Shown here: positions 56,564 through 64,000 of the stretch, in pieces
How the letters are laid out: each line of letters opens with the position of its first letter
How positions within the stretch are numbered: the first letter of the stretch is position 1
Assembly (NCBI RefSeq): GCF_003427025.1
Contig: NZ_QVAI01000001.1
Location: forward strand, 868,001-932,000
Reading direction: 5' to 3'
DNA: 64,000 nucleotides
Source of the DNA: Jiangella endophytica
GTDB lineage: Bacteria > Actinomycetota > Actinomycetes > Jiangellales > Jiangellaceae
Notes under the pieces: generated by a model
The model's database searches: none
What the model was told of the DNA's origin: nothing
What the model saw: only the letters and a program-made list of their open reading frames with translations
Position numbers and translations under genes: made by a program

Positions 56564-56677
56564 GGCCGGACGAGCACGCCCGCAGCGAACGTGGCGCGGA
56601 AAGCGGGCCGGACAGGAACCGGCCACCGGGGCCGCCGCTGCGGTCGGCGGCACCCGGTGGCCGGTGGGGCGAGGCGA

Positions 56678-59038
56678 TCAGTCGGTCGGCAGCTCCGCCG
56701 CCAGCGACACGAGCGCCGCGCTGATCAGGGTGCGGGCCCCCGTGCCGGCGAGGTCCTCGGCGTGACCCGTGAACCGCTCCAGCGCCCGCTCCGCCGCGCG
56801 GCCGGTGGACCGCTCGGCGATGTCCAGCTGCGCCTTCAGTCGCTGCTGCTCGCCCTGGGTCAGGAACCCGTCGGCACGGTAGTCCGCGAGCAGGCCGCGG
56901 GCGTTGTCGTAGCCGGCCTCGACGGAGTCGGCGGACAGCTCGACCTCGACGGTGACGGTGGCGTCCGCGTCGGTCTCGCTGGTGGCCGTGACGGTGAGCG
57001 TCGCCGTGTCGGAGGCGCCCTCGCCCGCGCTGGCGTAGGCCCAGACCGGCACGGTGCCGCCGGCCGCCGCCGCCTTGATCTCGTACGGCAGGGTCACGTC
57101 CCAGCCCTCGCCCTCGACGGTCGAGGTGATCCGGTACACGTCCGAGCCGTAGATGCCCGCGCCGGCCTGGCCGGTGTTGGTCAGCGGCAGGTCGACCAGG
57201 GCGGTCGAGTCGCCGACGGCGTACGTGGTGGCCTCGCCCAGGGCGACGCCGCGCTCGTACGGACCGGCGGCGTCGGTGTTGCGGACCGCGACGTCGTAGA
57301 ACAGCTCGCCCGCCCCGTCCCGGTAGGTGTCCAGGACGTAGAAGTGCAGCTTGTTCGGTGCGTCGACGTACTCGTACTCGCTGCCCGACGCGGTGCCGGC
57401 GTGGAACGTCGCGTCGTCGAGCTGACGCGGGTCGCCCTTGACGACGGGGACCGGCTCGCCGCCCGCCTCGGTGGCGTTGCCCGGCCGGTAGAAGTCGATC
57501 CGGCCGATGTCGTTCGGGTTCGCGTCGACCAGCCAGGCGCGCGGCGAGCCGCTGTTCCGGGACTGCCCGATCAGCACGCCGTGCCCGGCGACGAAGGAGT
57601 CGTTGCCGACCCGCTCGACCACCTCGACGTTGAACTGGTTCCAGGCGGTGCTGCTGGGCGTGCAGAAGAACGGGTCGTCGGTGCGCGCCTCGCAGGCGCC
57701 CGGGACGAACGCGCTGTCGAGCGCGACGCTCAGGCCCACCAGGTCACCGTCAGGGATGTACTCGCGGCCCTTGATCGGCGTGACGGCGACGCCCTCCTGC
57801 GCGAGACCCGCCCGGGTGAGGCTGACGAACTCGTTCGCCTTGACGACGCCGAGCCGGCCCTGACCGGTGGTCTTGAAGTACAGCGTGTGGTGCGGGCCGA
57901 GCGCCGAGCCGCCGGCGTTGGGGACCTGCCAGCGGTTGTGCGTGCCACCGGGACCGTTGAACGAGCCGCGGCTCATCATCTCCCAGTAGCCGGTGCCGGC
58001 TCGGCCGGTGCCCGGGTCGAACGGGTTGTTGTAGTTGTCCGGCAGCCCGCGCAGGTGGCTGAACTCGTGCGCGAACACGCTGAGGCCGGAGTTCTCCGCC
58101 TGGGTGGACGTGCCGCCGCCGGCGTTCGGCCAGTGGTTGGCCGCCGACTGCCACGAGGTCCACGGGACGTAGCGGGTCGGGACGGCGTTGGGGATCGGGT
58201 TGCCGGCCGCGTTGAGCACCGGGCCCTCGGTCGCGCCGGGCGGGCCGAACTCGGGCGTGACGTCCGCGGGGGTGCGGAACATCATCTCGCCGAACTCCTG
58301 CCAGGTCGACGTCTCGTCGTGGCCGGCGGTGACGTAGAAGCCGTTGTCGAACCCGCACAGGGTCGTGGTGCAGCCGATGTCCGCGCGCCAGAGCGCGCTG
58401 GCGTCGTTGCGTAGGTTCTTGTTACACGAGTCGCCGGCCGGGCAGATCGAGTTCGGGCCGGTGACCGGCGCGTTCGACTGCGCGCCGTACTCGTGCAGCT
58501 TGCCCGGCAGCAGATAGGGGCCGAAGACCTCGACGGTCGCGCCGATGCGGCCGTGGCTGGTCTCCATCCAGTAGCCGTGCAGCGTCTGGCCCTCGTTGTA
58601 CTCGTTGGGGACCGCGTAGTAGTCGTAGAACCACTGGTTGAGCTCGTCGTGCGCCACCGGCTTCCACGGCGGCAGCGGGTTGCCGAACGGGTGCGACTCC
58701 GGTTCCTGGCTGATCAGGAACGGCTGGTCGGTGTACTCCACCAGGATGACCGCGGTGCGGTACTGGCTCTCCGAGCCCTGGCTGGTGGTGTCCTGGTTCC
58801 ACTCCTCGGGCCGGACCGGGACGTAGTCGTCCCAGGTCATGTCGGCCTGTTCCTTCCAGACCTGCTGGTCGACGGGGACGATCGGGCTGGTGCCGGCGTC
58901 GTCGGCCACACCGTCCTCGGCGTTGGCCGTCACGACGCCCGCCGAGGCCGAGAGTGCCAGCGCCGCCGCGCCGACGATCGCTCTGGCCCGCCAGGCCCTC
59001 CCGCGTCTCGCGGGCCGCCGTTCTGTACTCGCCGTCAC
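56678..59038 (-). CDS. Secreted M6-like metalloprotease, paralogue 4, with C-terminal helical extension
   Basis: A 786-residue exported protease starting at GTG behind GGGAGGG. The signal ends near ASAGVVTANAE. The shared N-terminal block reads PIVPVDQQVWKEQADMTWDD. The zinc motif is HEFSHLRGLPD (His324, Glu325, His328, Asp334), nearer to paralogue 1 than to 2 and 3. After the beta-sandwich it has about 95 extra residues predicted to be helical (AGYDNARGLLADYRADGFLT, then EQQRLKAQLDIAERSTGRAA), like FIVAR-type modules. It follows the subtilisin-like gene on the same strand and shares promoter features with it. Confidence 0.85.
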   Translation of the reverse strand: MTASTERRPARRGRAWRARAIVGAAALALSASAGVVTANAEDGVADDAGTSPIVPVDQQVWKEQADMTWDDYVPVRPEEWNQDTTSQGSESQYRTAVILVEYTDQPFLISQEPESHPFGNPLPPWKPVAHDELNQWFYDYYAVPNEYNEGQTLHGYWMETSHGRIGATVEVFGPYLLPGKLHEYGAQSNAPVTGPNSICPAGDSCNKNLRNDASALWRADIGCTTTLCGFDNGFYVTAGHDETSTWQEFGEMMFRTPADVTPEFGPPGATEGPVLNAAGNPIPNAVPTRYVPWTSWQSAANHWPNAGGGTSTQAENSGLSVFAHEFSHLRGLPDNYNNPFDPGTGRAGTGYWEMMSRGSFNGPGGTHNRWQVPNAGGSALGPHHTLYFKTTGQGRLGVVKANEFVSLTRAGLAQEGVAVTPIKGREYIPDGDLVGLSVALDSAFVPGACEARTDDPFFCTPSSTAWNQFNVEVVERVGNDSFVAGHGVLIGQSRNSGSPRAWLVDANPNDIGRIDFYRPGNATEAGGEPVPVVKGDPRQLDDATFHAGTASGSEYEYVDAPNKLHFYVLDTYRDGAGELFYDVAVRNTDAAGPYERGVALGEATTYAVGDSTALVDLPLTNTGQAGAGIYGSDVYRITSTVEGEGWDVTLPYEIKAAAAGGTVPVWAYASAGEGASDTATLTVTATSETDADATVTVEVELSADSVEAGYDNARGLLADYRADGFLTQGEQQRLKAQLDIAERSTGRAAERALERFTGHAEDLAGTGARTLISAALVSLAAELPTD

Positions 59039-59060
59039 TGCGCCCTCCCATGAGTAGACG

Positions 59061-59119
59061 CCGGTCCGCGGGGGATGGCGGACCGGTCCGGCGACCGTAG
59101 GCCGTGGGAGGACCCACGG
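59061..59119. terminator. Two hairpins between subtilisin-like and M6-like genes
   Basis: CCGGTCCGC (59061-59069) pairs with GCGGACCGG (59078-59086), and CCGTGGG (59102-59108) with CCCACGG (59113-59119). They lie in the leader of protease 4, downstream of the subtilisin-like gene, and may end its transcript or structure the leader. Confidence 0.45.
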
Positions 59120-59167
59120 TCACCGGACAGGTGCATGGACATCTACGGCGCTAGTCGGACATCTGTC
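59118..59167 (-). promoter_or_regulatory. Composite promoter motif of M6-like protease 4
   Basis: GGTCACCGGACAGGTG (59118-59133) and GACATCTGTC (59158-59167), 40 bp from start to start. The same pair with the same spacing occurs upstream of the subtilisin-like gene (61396-61445). Confidence 0.55.
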
Positions 59168-59180
59168 GATAGCTCCGGGT

Positions 59181-61292
59181 TCACTCGCCGCGGCCGCGGT
59201 TGACGAGCGTGAACGCGCGGGTCTGCTCGGTGTTGTCGTTGGCGTCGACCGAGCGGTACTCGACGGTGTGCTCGCCGAGGGCGCGGATCCGGAACGGCGC
59301 CTCGTACGCCGTCCAGGCTCCGCCGTCGATCCGGTACTCCGTGCGGGCCACGCCGGAACCCCACGAGTCGCCGGCGCTCAGCGTCACCGTCGGGTTCGTG
59401 TACTGGCCGTCGCGGTCCGGGCGCTGGTTGAGGGCGTGCTCCGTCGCCGGCGCGTCGACCTCGATGGAGCGCAGCGCCGCCCGCAGGTCCGGCCGCGGGC
59501 CGATGTTCTCGTGCGTGTTCGTGGTCTGCGGCGCGCCGGTTTCCCGCAGCAGGTCGTTGATCTGCGCGGTCGTCCACGGGCCGAGCCCGACGGCGGTGAC
59601 GTAGGACTGGACGGCGACGACGGCGTTGGTGACGATCGGACCGGCGCCGGACGTGCCGCTGAACGAGCGCGAGTACGCCCGGTTGTGGTCGTTGCCCAGC
59701 TCGGCGCAGAGCACGTTGCAGTAGCCGGTCGTGTAGATGTCCTGGCCCCAGGCCTGCAGGTCGAACCGCTGGCCGTAGTTCGAGAAGCTCAGCCGGGCCC
59801 GTGCCGGGTCGTTGGCCCGCAGGCCGCTGCCGCCCGCGCCGACGAAGATCGAGCCGGAGTGCTGGACGGCGGGGTCGAACCACTTGACCCCGTTGAGCGT
59901 GTACATCGGGTCGTCGGTGTTGGTGTTGCCGTTGCCGCCGGTGAGCACGACGTTCGCCCCCATCGCCGTCAGCACCTTGTTGGCCTCGAAGACCGCCGGG
60001 ATCCACTCCAGCGGCGCGTACCGGCTGCCGCCGAGCGGGCTGCCGGTCTGCTGCTCCAGGATGAGCGCGTCGCCGGGCCGGACGAAGGGCTGGCCGGCCT
60101 CGTCGCGCAGGGTCGCGACGAACGCCAGTGCCGGTCCGGGCCGCCACGACGTCCGGCCGTTGCCGAGGTCCTCGACCGGCGAGATGCCGTAGATGTCGAC
60201 GTCCGGCACGCCACCGGTCACGCCGTAGCCGTTGTCCTTGGCGGCGATCTCGCCGAACACCGCGGTGCCGTGGTCGTCGCCGAAGGTGTCGATGCGCACG
60301 AACCGGCCCTGCCCGATGTCGCTGGACCAGTCCAGCTGCAGGTCCTCGTGGAACGGGTTCCAGTTGTACTCGAGGTCGATCACCCGGATGCCGGCGCCGC
60401 GGACCCGCGGGTCGCCGCGGACGAGTTCGGCGTCGATGCCGTTGTGGGTGTCCGACGGGCGCAGGTAACCCTGCTGCGGGGTGAGGTCCGGCGTCGGCTC
60501 GGCCGGCGGCGGGGCCGGCTCCGGCGACGGGTAGGCGTAGACGACCTCCGGCAGCGCGGTCAGCTCGGCCAGGACGGCGTCGACGTCGGCGTCGGCCGGC
60601 AGCAGCGCCGTGTACCAGGACGCGAGGTCGGGCAGCGGCTCGGCCGACCGGGCCTGCGCCCGGCCGGTGGCGGCCGCGAGGCCGGCGACCTGCGTGGGCT
60701 CGACGAACGGAATGAGAGCGCTCACATCGTGCCGGTCGAGGACGTCGCGGACGTCGTCCAGGCTCGCGCCCGAGGTGCTGCGCAGCGTCGCCTCGCTGCC
60801 GCCGCGGACCCGGTGGCCCTCGGCGAACTTGATCTCCAGGCTGACCTCGGGCGCGACGGCCGCGGCGCCGCCCACGTCCGCGCCGTCGCCGGTGCTCGCG
60901 CTCACCTGCAGGGCGCCGGTCGACGGCGTCAGCTCGCCGGCCGCGGTCAGGTGCTGCTTGTCGACGTGCACGACGAGGTCGTCGGCGCCGTCGCCGTCGA
61001 CGTCGTTGACGTGGCCGATGACGGCGCCGGACTCGGACCGGGCCGCCGCGACGTCGCCGACGGTGACGGTGTCGAGGTCGATCTCCGTGACGTCGACGGC
61101 CGGGGAGCCGTGCACCGTCACCGGGATCAGGCCGGGCCCGGCGAGGTTGACGTGGCCGGACAGCCCGGCCGAGACGTCGACCTCGAGGCCGGGACGGTCG
61201 GCCGGCCCGGCCTGCGCGGGCGGGGCCAGGAGGGCGTAGCCGGTCACCGCGAGGGTGCCGAGCGCCACCCCCGTTCGGAAGCGTCGTGCCAT
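59181..61292 (-). CDS. Secreted subtilisin-like (S8) serine protease with C-terminal Ig-like domain
   Basis: A 703-residue exported protease. Signal MARRFRTGVALGTLAVTGYA, mature from about AQAGPADR. A long N-terminal region (about 30-275) precedes the S8 domain. The catalytic triad is Asp306 (RVIDLEYN), His341 (DDHGTAVFGEIA) and Ser548 (SFSGTSGAGP). An OmpL47-like beta-sandwich (TEYRIDGGAWTAYEAPFRIR) closes the protein. The DLEYNWNPFHEDL block around Asp306 is typical of a sparse subfamily. AAGGAGA precedes the ATG. It probably acts with the neighbouring metalloprotease in extracellular protein degradation. Confidence 0.85.
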   Translation of the reverse strand: MARRFRTGVALGTLAVTGYALLAPPAQAGPADRPGLEVDVSAGLSGHVNLAGPGLIPVTVHGSPAVDVTEIDLDTVTVGDVAAARSESGAVIGHVNDVDGDGADDLVVHVDKQHLTAAGELTPSTGALQVSASTGDGADVGGAAAVAPEVSLEIKFAEGHRVRGGSEATLRSTSGASLDDVRDVLDRHDVSALIPFVEPTQVAGLAAATGRAQARSAEPLPDLASWYTALLPADADVDAVLAELTALPEVVYAYPSPEPAPPPAEPTPDLTPQQGYLRPSDTHNGIDAELVRGDPRVRGAGIRVIDLEYNWNPFHEDLQLDWSSDIGQGRFVRIDTFGDDHGTAVFGEIAAKDNGYGVTGGVPDVDIYGISPVEDLGNGRTSWRPGPALAFVATLRDEAGQPFVRPGDALILEQQTGSPLGGSRYAPLEWIPAVFEANKVLTAMGANVVLTGGNGNTNTDDPMYTLNGVKWFDPAVQHSGSIFVGAGGSGLRANDPARARLSFSNYGQRFDLQAWGQDIYTTGYCNVLCAELGNDHNRAYSRSFSGTSGAGPIVTNAVVAVQSYVTAVGLGPWTTAQINDLLRETGAPQTTNTHENIGPRPDLRAALRSIEVDAPATEHALNQRPDRDGQYTNPTVTLSAGDSWGSGVARTEYRIDGGAWTAYEAPFRIRALGEHTVEYRSVDANDNTEQTRAFTLVNRGRGE

Positions 61293-61334
61293 GAAGTGTC
61301 TCCTTGTCGTCGCGGGAAACGAACGAAGGACAAC

Positions 61335-61354
61335 GTCATGCCGGCGGGCATGAC
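61335..61354. promoter_or_regulatory. Palindrome upstream of the subtilisin-like gene
   Basis: GTCATGCC-GGCG-GGCATGAC, perfect 8-bp arms, 43 bp before the start codon. Probably an operator or a leader hairpin. Confidence 0.5.
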
Positions 61355-61395
61355 TGGTCGTGATGACGCCCGAACATAGGCAACCCGGGATGAAT

Positions 61396-61445
61396 GGTCA
61401 CCGGGCATGTGTCTGAAACCCCGTGCGGCCGGGCCGACATCTGTC
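61396..61445 (-). promoter_or_regulatory. Composite promoter motif of the subtilisin-like gene
   Basis: GGTCACCGGGCATGTG (61396-61411) and GACATCTGTC (61436-61445), 40 bp from start to start, as upstream of M6-like protease 4. Confidence 0.55.
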
Positions 61446-61562
61446 CTAGCCGACGATGAGAGCAGTCTCACCGCCGCCTCACCCGGCCGCCCGATCGGCT
61501 CCGGAACGCTCGGACGCAGAGAGCCGGCAGCACCGGCCGGCCGCTGCGAAGGGACAGGACCC

Positions 61563-62057
61563 ATGAAGCGCACCGCACTCGTGATCTCGGCCGCCCTGTG
61601 TGCCATGCTGCTCGGCGCGGTTCCCGCCCAGGCCGAGGAGCGCACCTGCCGCGGCACCATCGGCGCCGTCACCGTCGACAACCTGCGGGTGCCCGGCAAC
61701 GCGACCTGCACGCTGAAGGGCACCCGCGTCAAGGGCACGATCAAGGTGGAGCGCAACGCGACGCTCTACGCCAGCAACGTGCGGGTGGTCGGCAACGTGC
61801 AGGCCGAGAACCACAAGCACGTGTCGCTGACGTCGTCGACGGTCGGCGGCAGCGTCCAGCTGAAGCAGGGCAAGACCGCCACCGTCACGTCGAACCGCGT
61901 CACCGGCGACGTGCAGTCGTTCACCAACCGCGGCAAGCAGACGATCTCGTCCAACCGCGTCAACGGCAACCTGCAGTGCAAGGAGAACGTCCCGGCGCCG
62001 ACCGGCAGCCGCAACGTCGTCCAGGGCAACAAGGAGGACCAGTGCCGGCGGCTCTGA
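61563..62057 (+). CDS. Small secreted protein of repeated beta strands
   Basis: A 164-residue exported protein with signal MKRTALVISAALCAMLLGAV ending AQAEE. The mature part has short repeats with V-x-G-x-V/I-x spacing: RVKGTIKVERNATLYASN, RVVGNVQAEN, TVGGSVQLKQ, RVTGDVQSFT and RVNGNLQCKE. This pattern suggests a small right-handed beta-helix. Cysteines occur near both ends (TCRGTIG, ATCTLKG; LQCKEN, DQCRRL). The function is unknown; surface binding is possible. It is divergent from the subtilisin-like gene. Confidence 0.7.
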   Translation: MKRTALVISAALCAMLLGAVPAQAEERTCRGTIGAVTVDNLRVPGNATCTLKGTRVKGTIKVERNATLYASNVRVVGNVQAENHKHVSLTSSTVGGSVQLKQGKTATVTSNRVTGDVQSFTNRGKQTISSNRVNGNLQCKENVPAPTGSRNVVQGNKEDQCRRL

Positions 62058-62079
62058 CCACCTGAGCGCCGGGCACCTT

Positions 62080-62931
62080 CTAGGCGCCGCGGGCCGCCGC
62101 GACCAGCGCGCGGACCCGCGGCGCCGTCTCGCCCGCGAACCGTTGGACGACCCGAGGGTCGCCGGTGAGCAGGATGAACGTGCCGACTCCGTCGGCCAGC
62201 GCCAGCTCGGCCAGCTGTTCCGCCGGCAATTCGCCGCCGAGGTTCAGCAGCCGGCGGACCTCCGCCGGGTCCCGCCCGGCCTCCGCCGCGGCCGCGTCGA
62301 CGACGGCGTTCCCGGCGCTCAGCGCACCCGGTTCCAGCGCGGGCAGCGACGGCAGCCAGCCGTCGGCCAGCCGCCCGGTGAGCCGCAGCATCCGCAGCCC
62401 GTACGCGCCCAGCCAGATCCCCATCGCGTGCGCGGGTCGCGGCCCGCGTGCCGTCCCGTCGACCCGATAGTGCCGGCCGCCGGCGTGCACACCGCCCGGC
62501 TCGTCCACCGCCCACGTCGCCCGGACGATCGCGATCGCCTCCTCCAGCGCCTCGACCGCCTCGCCGGGCGTGCGTCGCGGCCCGCCCATCGCGGCGATCG
62601 CGTCCCGGTAGCCGCCGGCGCCCAGCCCCAGCTCGACCCGGCCGCCGCTGAGCAGGTCCAGCCCGGCCGCCGCCCGCGCCAGCACCGCGGGCGGCCGCAG
62701 CGGCACCGGGTGGACGTTGCCCGCGAGCACGACCCGAGACGTGTGCGCGGCGACGTGGCTCAGCAGCGTCCAGGTGTCGAGGAAGCCGGGGTGGTACGGG
62801 TGATCCTGGAACGTGACGAGGTCCGCGCCGGCCCGCTCGGCCAGCCGGGCCAGCCCGACGACGGTGTCCGGCCGGCCCGCCTCCGGTAGCAGGTTGACGC
62901 CGAAGCGCAGGTCGTGCCCGTAGTCGGTCAT
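62080..62931 (-). CDS. LLM-class (luciferase-like) F420/FMN-dependent oxidoreductase
   Basis: A 283-residue TIM-barrel oxidoreductase of the bacterial-luciferase family. Visible blocks are GVNLLPEAGRPDTVVGLARL, ADLVTFQDHPYHPG, LGLGAGGYRDAIAAMGGPRR and IWLGAYGLRMLRLTGRLADG. Actinobacterial members mostly use F420. The start at 62931 overlaps the stop of the PPOX-family gene (ATGA), so the two form an operon. The substrate is unknown. Confidence 0.83.
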   Translation of the reverse strand: MTDYGHDLRFGVNLLPEAGRPDTVVGLARLAERAGADLVTFQDHPYHPGFLDTWTLLSHVAAHTSRVVLAGNVHPVPLRPPAVLARAAAGLDLLSGGRVELGLGAGGYRDAIAAMGGPRRTPGEAVEALEEAIAIVRATWAVDEPGGVHAGGRHYRVDGTARGPRPAHAMGIWLGAYGLRMLRLTGRLADGWLPSLPALEPGALSAGNAVVDAAAAEAGRDPAEVRRLLNLGGELPAEQLAELALADGVGTFILLTGDPRVVQRFAGETAPRVRALVAAARGA

Positions 62932-63365
62932 GCGACGTCGCGCGCGGACAGCTCGAACGCGTCGCCGTCGATGCCCCAGGCGAGCACGCGGCGGGCGCGG
63001 ATGCGCAGCCAGGCGGGTGTGAACGGCATGACGCCCGTGATGCGCGCGCCCAGCTCCTCGCCGCCCTCGGTGAACGTCTCGGCGGTGCCGCGGATCTCGA
63101 TGCCGCGCGGCTCCCACGGGTCGGTGCTCGCCAGGTCGTCGACGACGTAGGCGACCTCCGGGTGGGCCCGCGCCTCGCGGAACTTCCGGCTGGTGCCGAA
63201 GCCGGTGCCGGCGTGCCCGGCGACGACGACGGCGTCGGCCTCGGGGTCGTAGAAGACGCCGACCGGCGCGACGTGCGGGCGGCCGTCCGGCCCGACGGTG
63301 GCCAGCCGGCCCAGCGGCTGGCTGTCGAGGTAGGCGATCTCGGCCTCGGTGAAGATGTTCGACAT
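62928..63365 (-). CDS. PPOX-class F420-dependent oxidoreductase (split beta-barrel)
   Basis: A 145-residue protein of the pyridoxamine-5'-phosphate-oxidase-like F420 family. Blocks PLGRLATVGPDGRPHVAPVG, TSRKFREARAHPEVAYVVDD and PWEPRGIEIRGTAE are typical. These proteins reduce or bind F420-linked substrates. It is coupled to the LLM-class gene. A gene of 145 residues matches the usual length. Confidence 0.83.
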   Translation of the reverse strand: MSNIFTEAEIAYLDSQPLGRLATVGPDGRPHVAPVGVFYDPEADAVVVAGHAGTGFGTSRKFREARAHPEVAYVVDDLASTDPWEPRGIEIRGTAETFTEGGEELGARITGVMPFTPAWLRIRARRVLAWGIDGDAFELSARDVA

Positions 63366-63488
63366 GGTCACGATGCTGGGTCCGGCCGCCCGCGGAAGGG
63401 GAGGCCGCGGCGAGGCTGGCACCGTCAGGGCCACTCTCGCATCCTCGTTCCGGTCGCCGGTCCGGGCGGCGGCGGTAGCCTGGGCATC

Positions 63489-64000
63489 GTGAGCGACAAC
63501 GAGCTCGGCGCGTTCCTGCGCTCGCGGCGCGATGCCATCACCCCGGCCCAGGCGGGGTTGCCCGCCGGTCCGCGGCGGCGTGCGCCCGGGCTGCGCCGTG
63601 CCGAGCTGGCCATCCTGGCCGGCGTCAGCGTCGACTACCTCACCCGGCTCGAGCAGGGCCGCGACACGAACCCGTCCGCCCAGGTGCTGGGCGCGCTGGC
63701 CGAGGCGCTGCAGCTGTCGGCGGCCGAGCGGGTGCTGCTGCGCAACCTCGCCAAGACCACCAGCGGCGACTTCTACTGCCCGTCGATCGAGTCGCCGCCG
63801 GCGTCGGAGGTCCGGCCGACGGTGCGAGCGCTGCTGACCCGGCTGGAGCCGGCCCCGGCGGTGCTGGTCAACCGCATCGGCGACGTGCTGGCGTGGACGA
63901 CCGGCTACGAGCTGCTGGCCGAGCCGCTCGGCATGCTGAGCGGCGATGCGCCGAACCTGGTCCGCTACCACTTCACCGACCCGCGGGCGCGGGCGACCTA
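63489..64000 (+). CDS. XRE-type regulator with MmyB-like ligand domain (partial, cut by window end)
   Basis: Starts at GTG at 63489 and runs off the window after about 170 residues. The helix-turn-helix is in RRAELAILAGVSVDYLTRLEQGRD, typical of actinobacterial MmyB-like regulators, with LGALAEALQLSAAERVLLRN behind. The MmyB ligand-binding domain begins at about 105 (PAPAVLVNRIGDVLAWTTGY). It is divergent from the two F420-type oxidoreductase genes and may regulate them. The 3' end is missing from this window. Confidence 0.82.
   Translation, partial: MSDNELGAFLRSRRDAITPAQAGLPAGPRRRAPGLRRAELAILAGVSVDYLTRLEQGRDTNPSAQVLGALAEALQLSAAERVLLRNLAKTTSGDFYCPSIESPPASEVRPTVRALLTRLEPAPAVLVNRIGDVLAWTTGYELLAEPLGMLSGDAPNLVRYHFTDPRARAT

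Larger units (their letters stand above)
55717..56677. other. Repeat-rich non-coding region
   Basis: 961 bp between the GH15 remnant and the stop of M6-like protease 4. It holds a strong hairpin (55725-55780), a run of 8-bp tandem units (55876-55955), hairpin repeat copy E (56171-56250) and a 17-bp tandem repeat (56508-56563). Long open frames exist, but their composition follows the repeats and no protein family was recognised. Confidence 0.6.

Noticed and set aside
1..64000. rRNA or tRNA genes and riboswitches
   Set aside because: No tRNA-like cloverleaf, rRNA segment or familiar riboswitch core was noticed by eye. Covariance searches could not be run, so a missed small RNA cannot be excluded.

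Overview
The window is high-GC DNA (about 70% G+C by eye) from an actinobacterium, probably a soil- or plant-associated saprophyte. The signs are GTG starts, four-base ATGA/GTGA gene overlaps, lipobox and twin-arginine exported proteins, CUT1 sugar transporters with no dedicated ATPase, and many GntR, LacI, MarR, TetR, PucR and ECF regulators. No rRNA, tRNA, CRISPR array, integrase or transposase gene was seen.

Layout. 0-3.3 kb: an ECF41-type sigma factor divergent from an MMPL exporter, with matching ECF41-type promoters on both strands. 3.4-9.2 kb: a YtfQRT-YjfF-type furanose ABC importer and its LacI regulator. 9.4-11.1 kb: an M23 peptidase and two truncated gene remnants. 11.2-19.6 kb: an L-fucose operon (alpha-L-fucosidase, lactonase, sugar importer, enolase-superfamily dehydratase, aldo-keto reductase, mutarotase, GntR regulator). 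19.7-28.9 kb: mixed accessory genes, including a Tat-exported haloalkane dehalogenase-like protein with a MarR regulator, and an alpha/beta hydrolase operon divergent from a TetR gene. 29-32 kb: a 1000-residue secreted GH127-type beta-L-arabinofuranosidase-like enzyme with an inserted LamG domain. 32.2-45.3 kb: one unidirectional run encoding an oligopeptide-type ABC importer, a three-subunit D-hydroxyproline dehydrogenase, alpha-ketoglutarate semialdehyde dehydrogenase, a DapA-family deaminase, hydroxyproline 2-epimerase and a GntR regulator. 46.3-55.4 kb: three tandem secreted M6-like metalloproteases, two small lipoproteins (one thioredoxin-like) and a PucR/CdaR regulator. 55.4-56.7 kb: a GH15 remnant and repeat-rich non-coding DNA. 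56.7-61.3 kb: a fourth M6-like protease and a subtilisin-like protease with related promoters. 61.6-64 kb: a small secreted protein, two oxidoreductases and a MmyB-like regulator cut by the window edge.

Main proposal (inference). The 29-55 kb region reads as a locus for using hydroxyproline-rich glycoproteins such as plant extensins. Secreted metalloproteases would cut the protein, the GH127-type enzyme would remove Hyp-linked beta-L-arabinofuranosides, the Opp-like transporter would import Hyp peptides or Hyp, and the epimerase, dehydrogenase, deaminase and semialdehyde dehydrogenase would convert 4-hydroxyproline to alpha-ketoglutarate. Two cis elements support this. A 21-bp palindromic element (core GTGNNATKNYACT) recurs at the furanose importer, the GH127 gene, the Hyp genes, the peptide importer and the PucR gene, with weaker copies at two proteases and the deaminase. 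A LacI-type operator, TGTTASCGGKAACA, lies upstream of both the furanose importer and the GH127 gene, and a near match lies upstream of lacI itself. The fucose operon could serve the same plant-glycan niche but has its own operator.

A family of imperfect hairpin repeats (five copies) sits mostly at gene 3' ends. Several truncated genes show past deletions.
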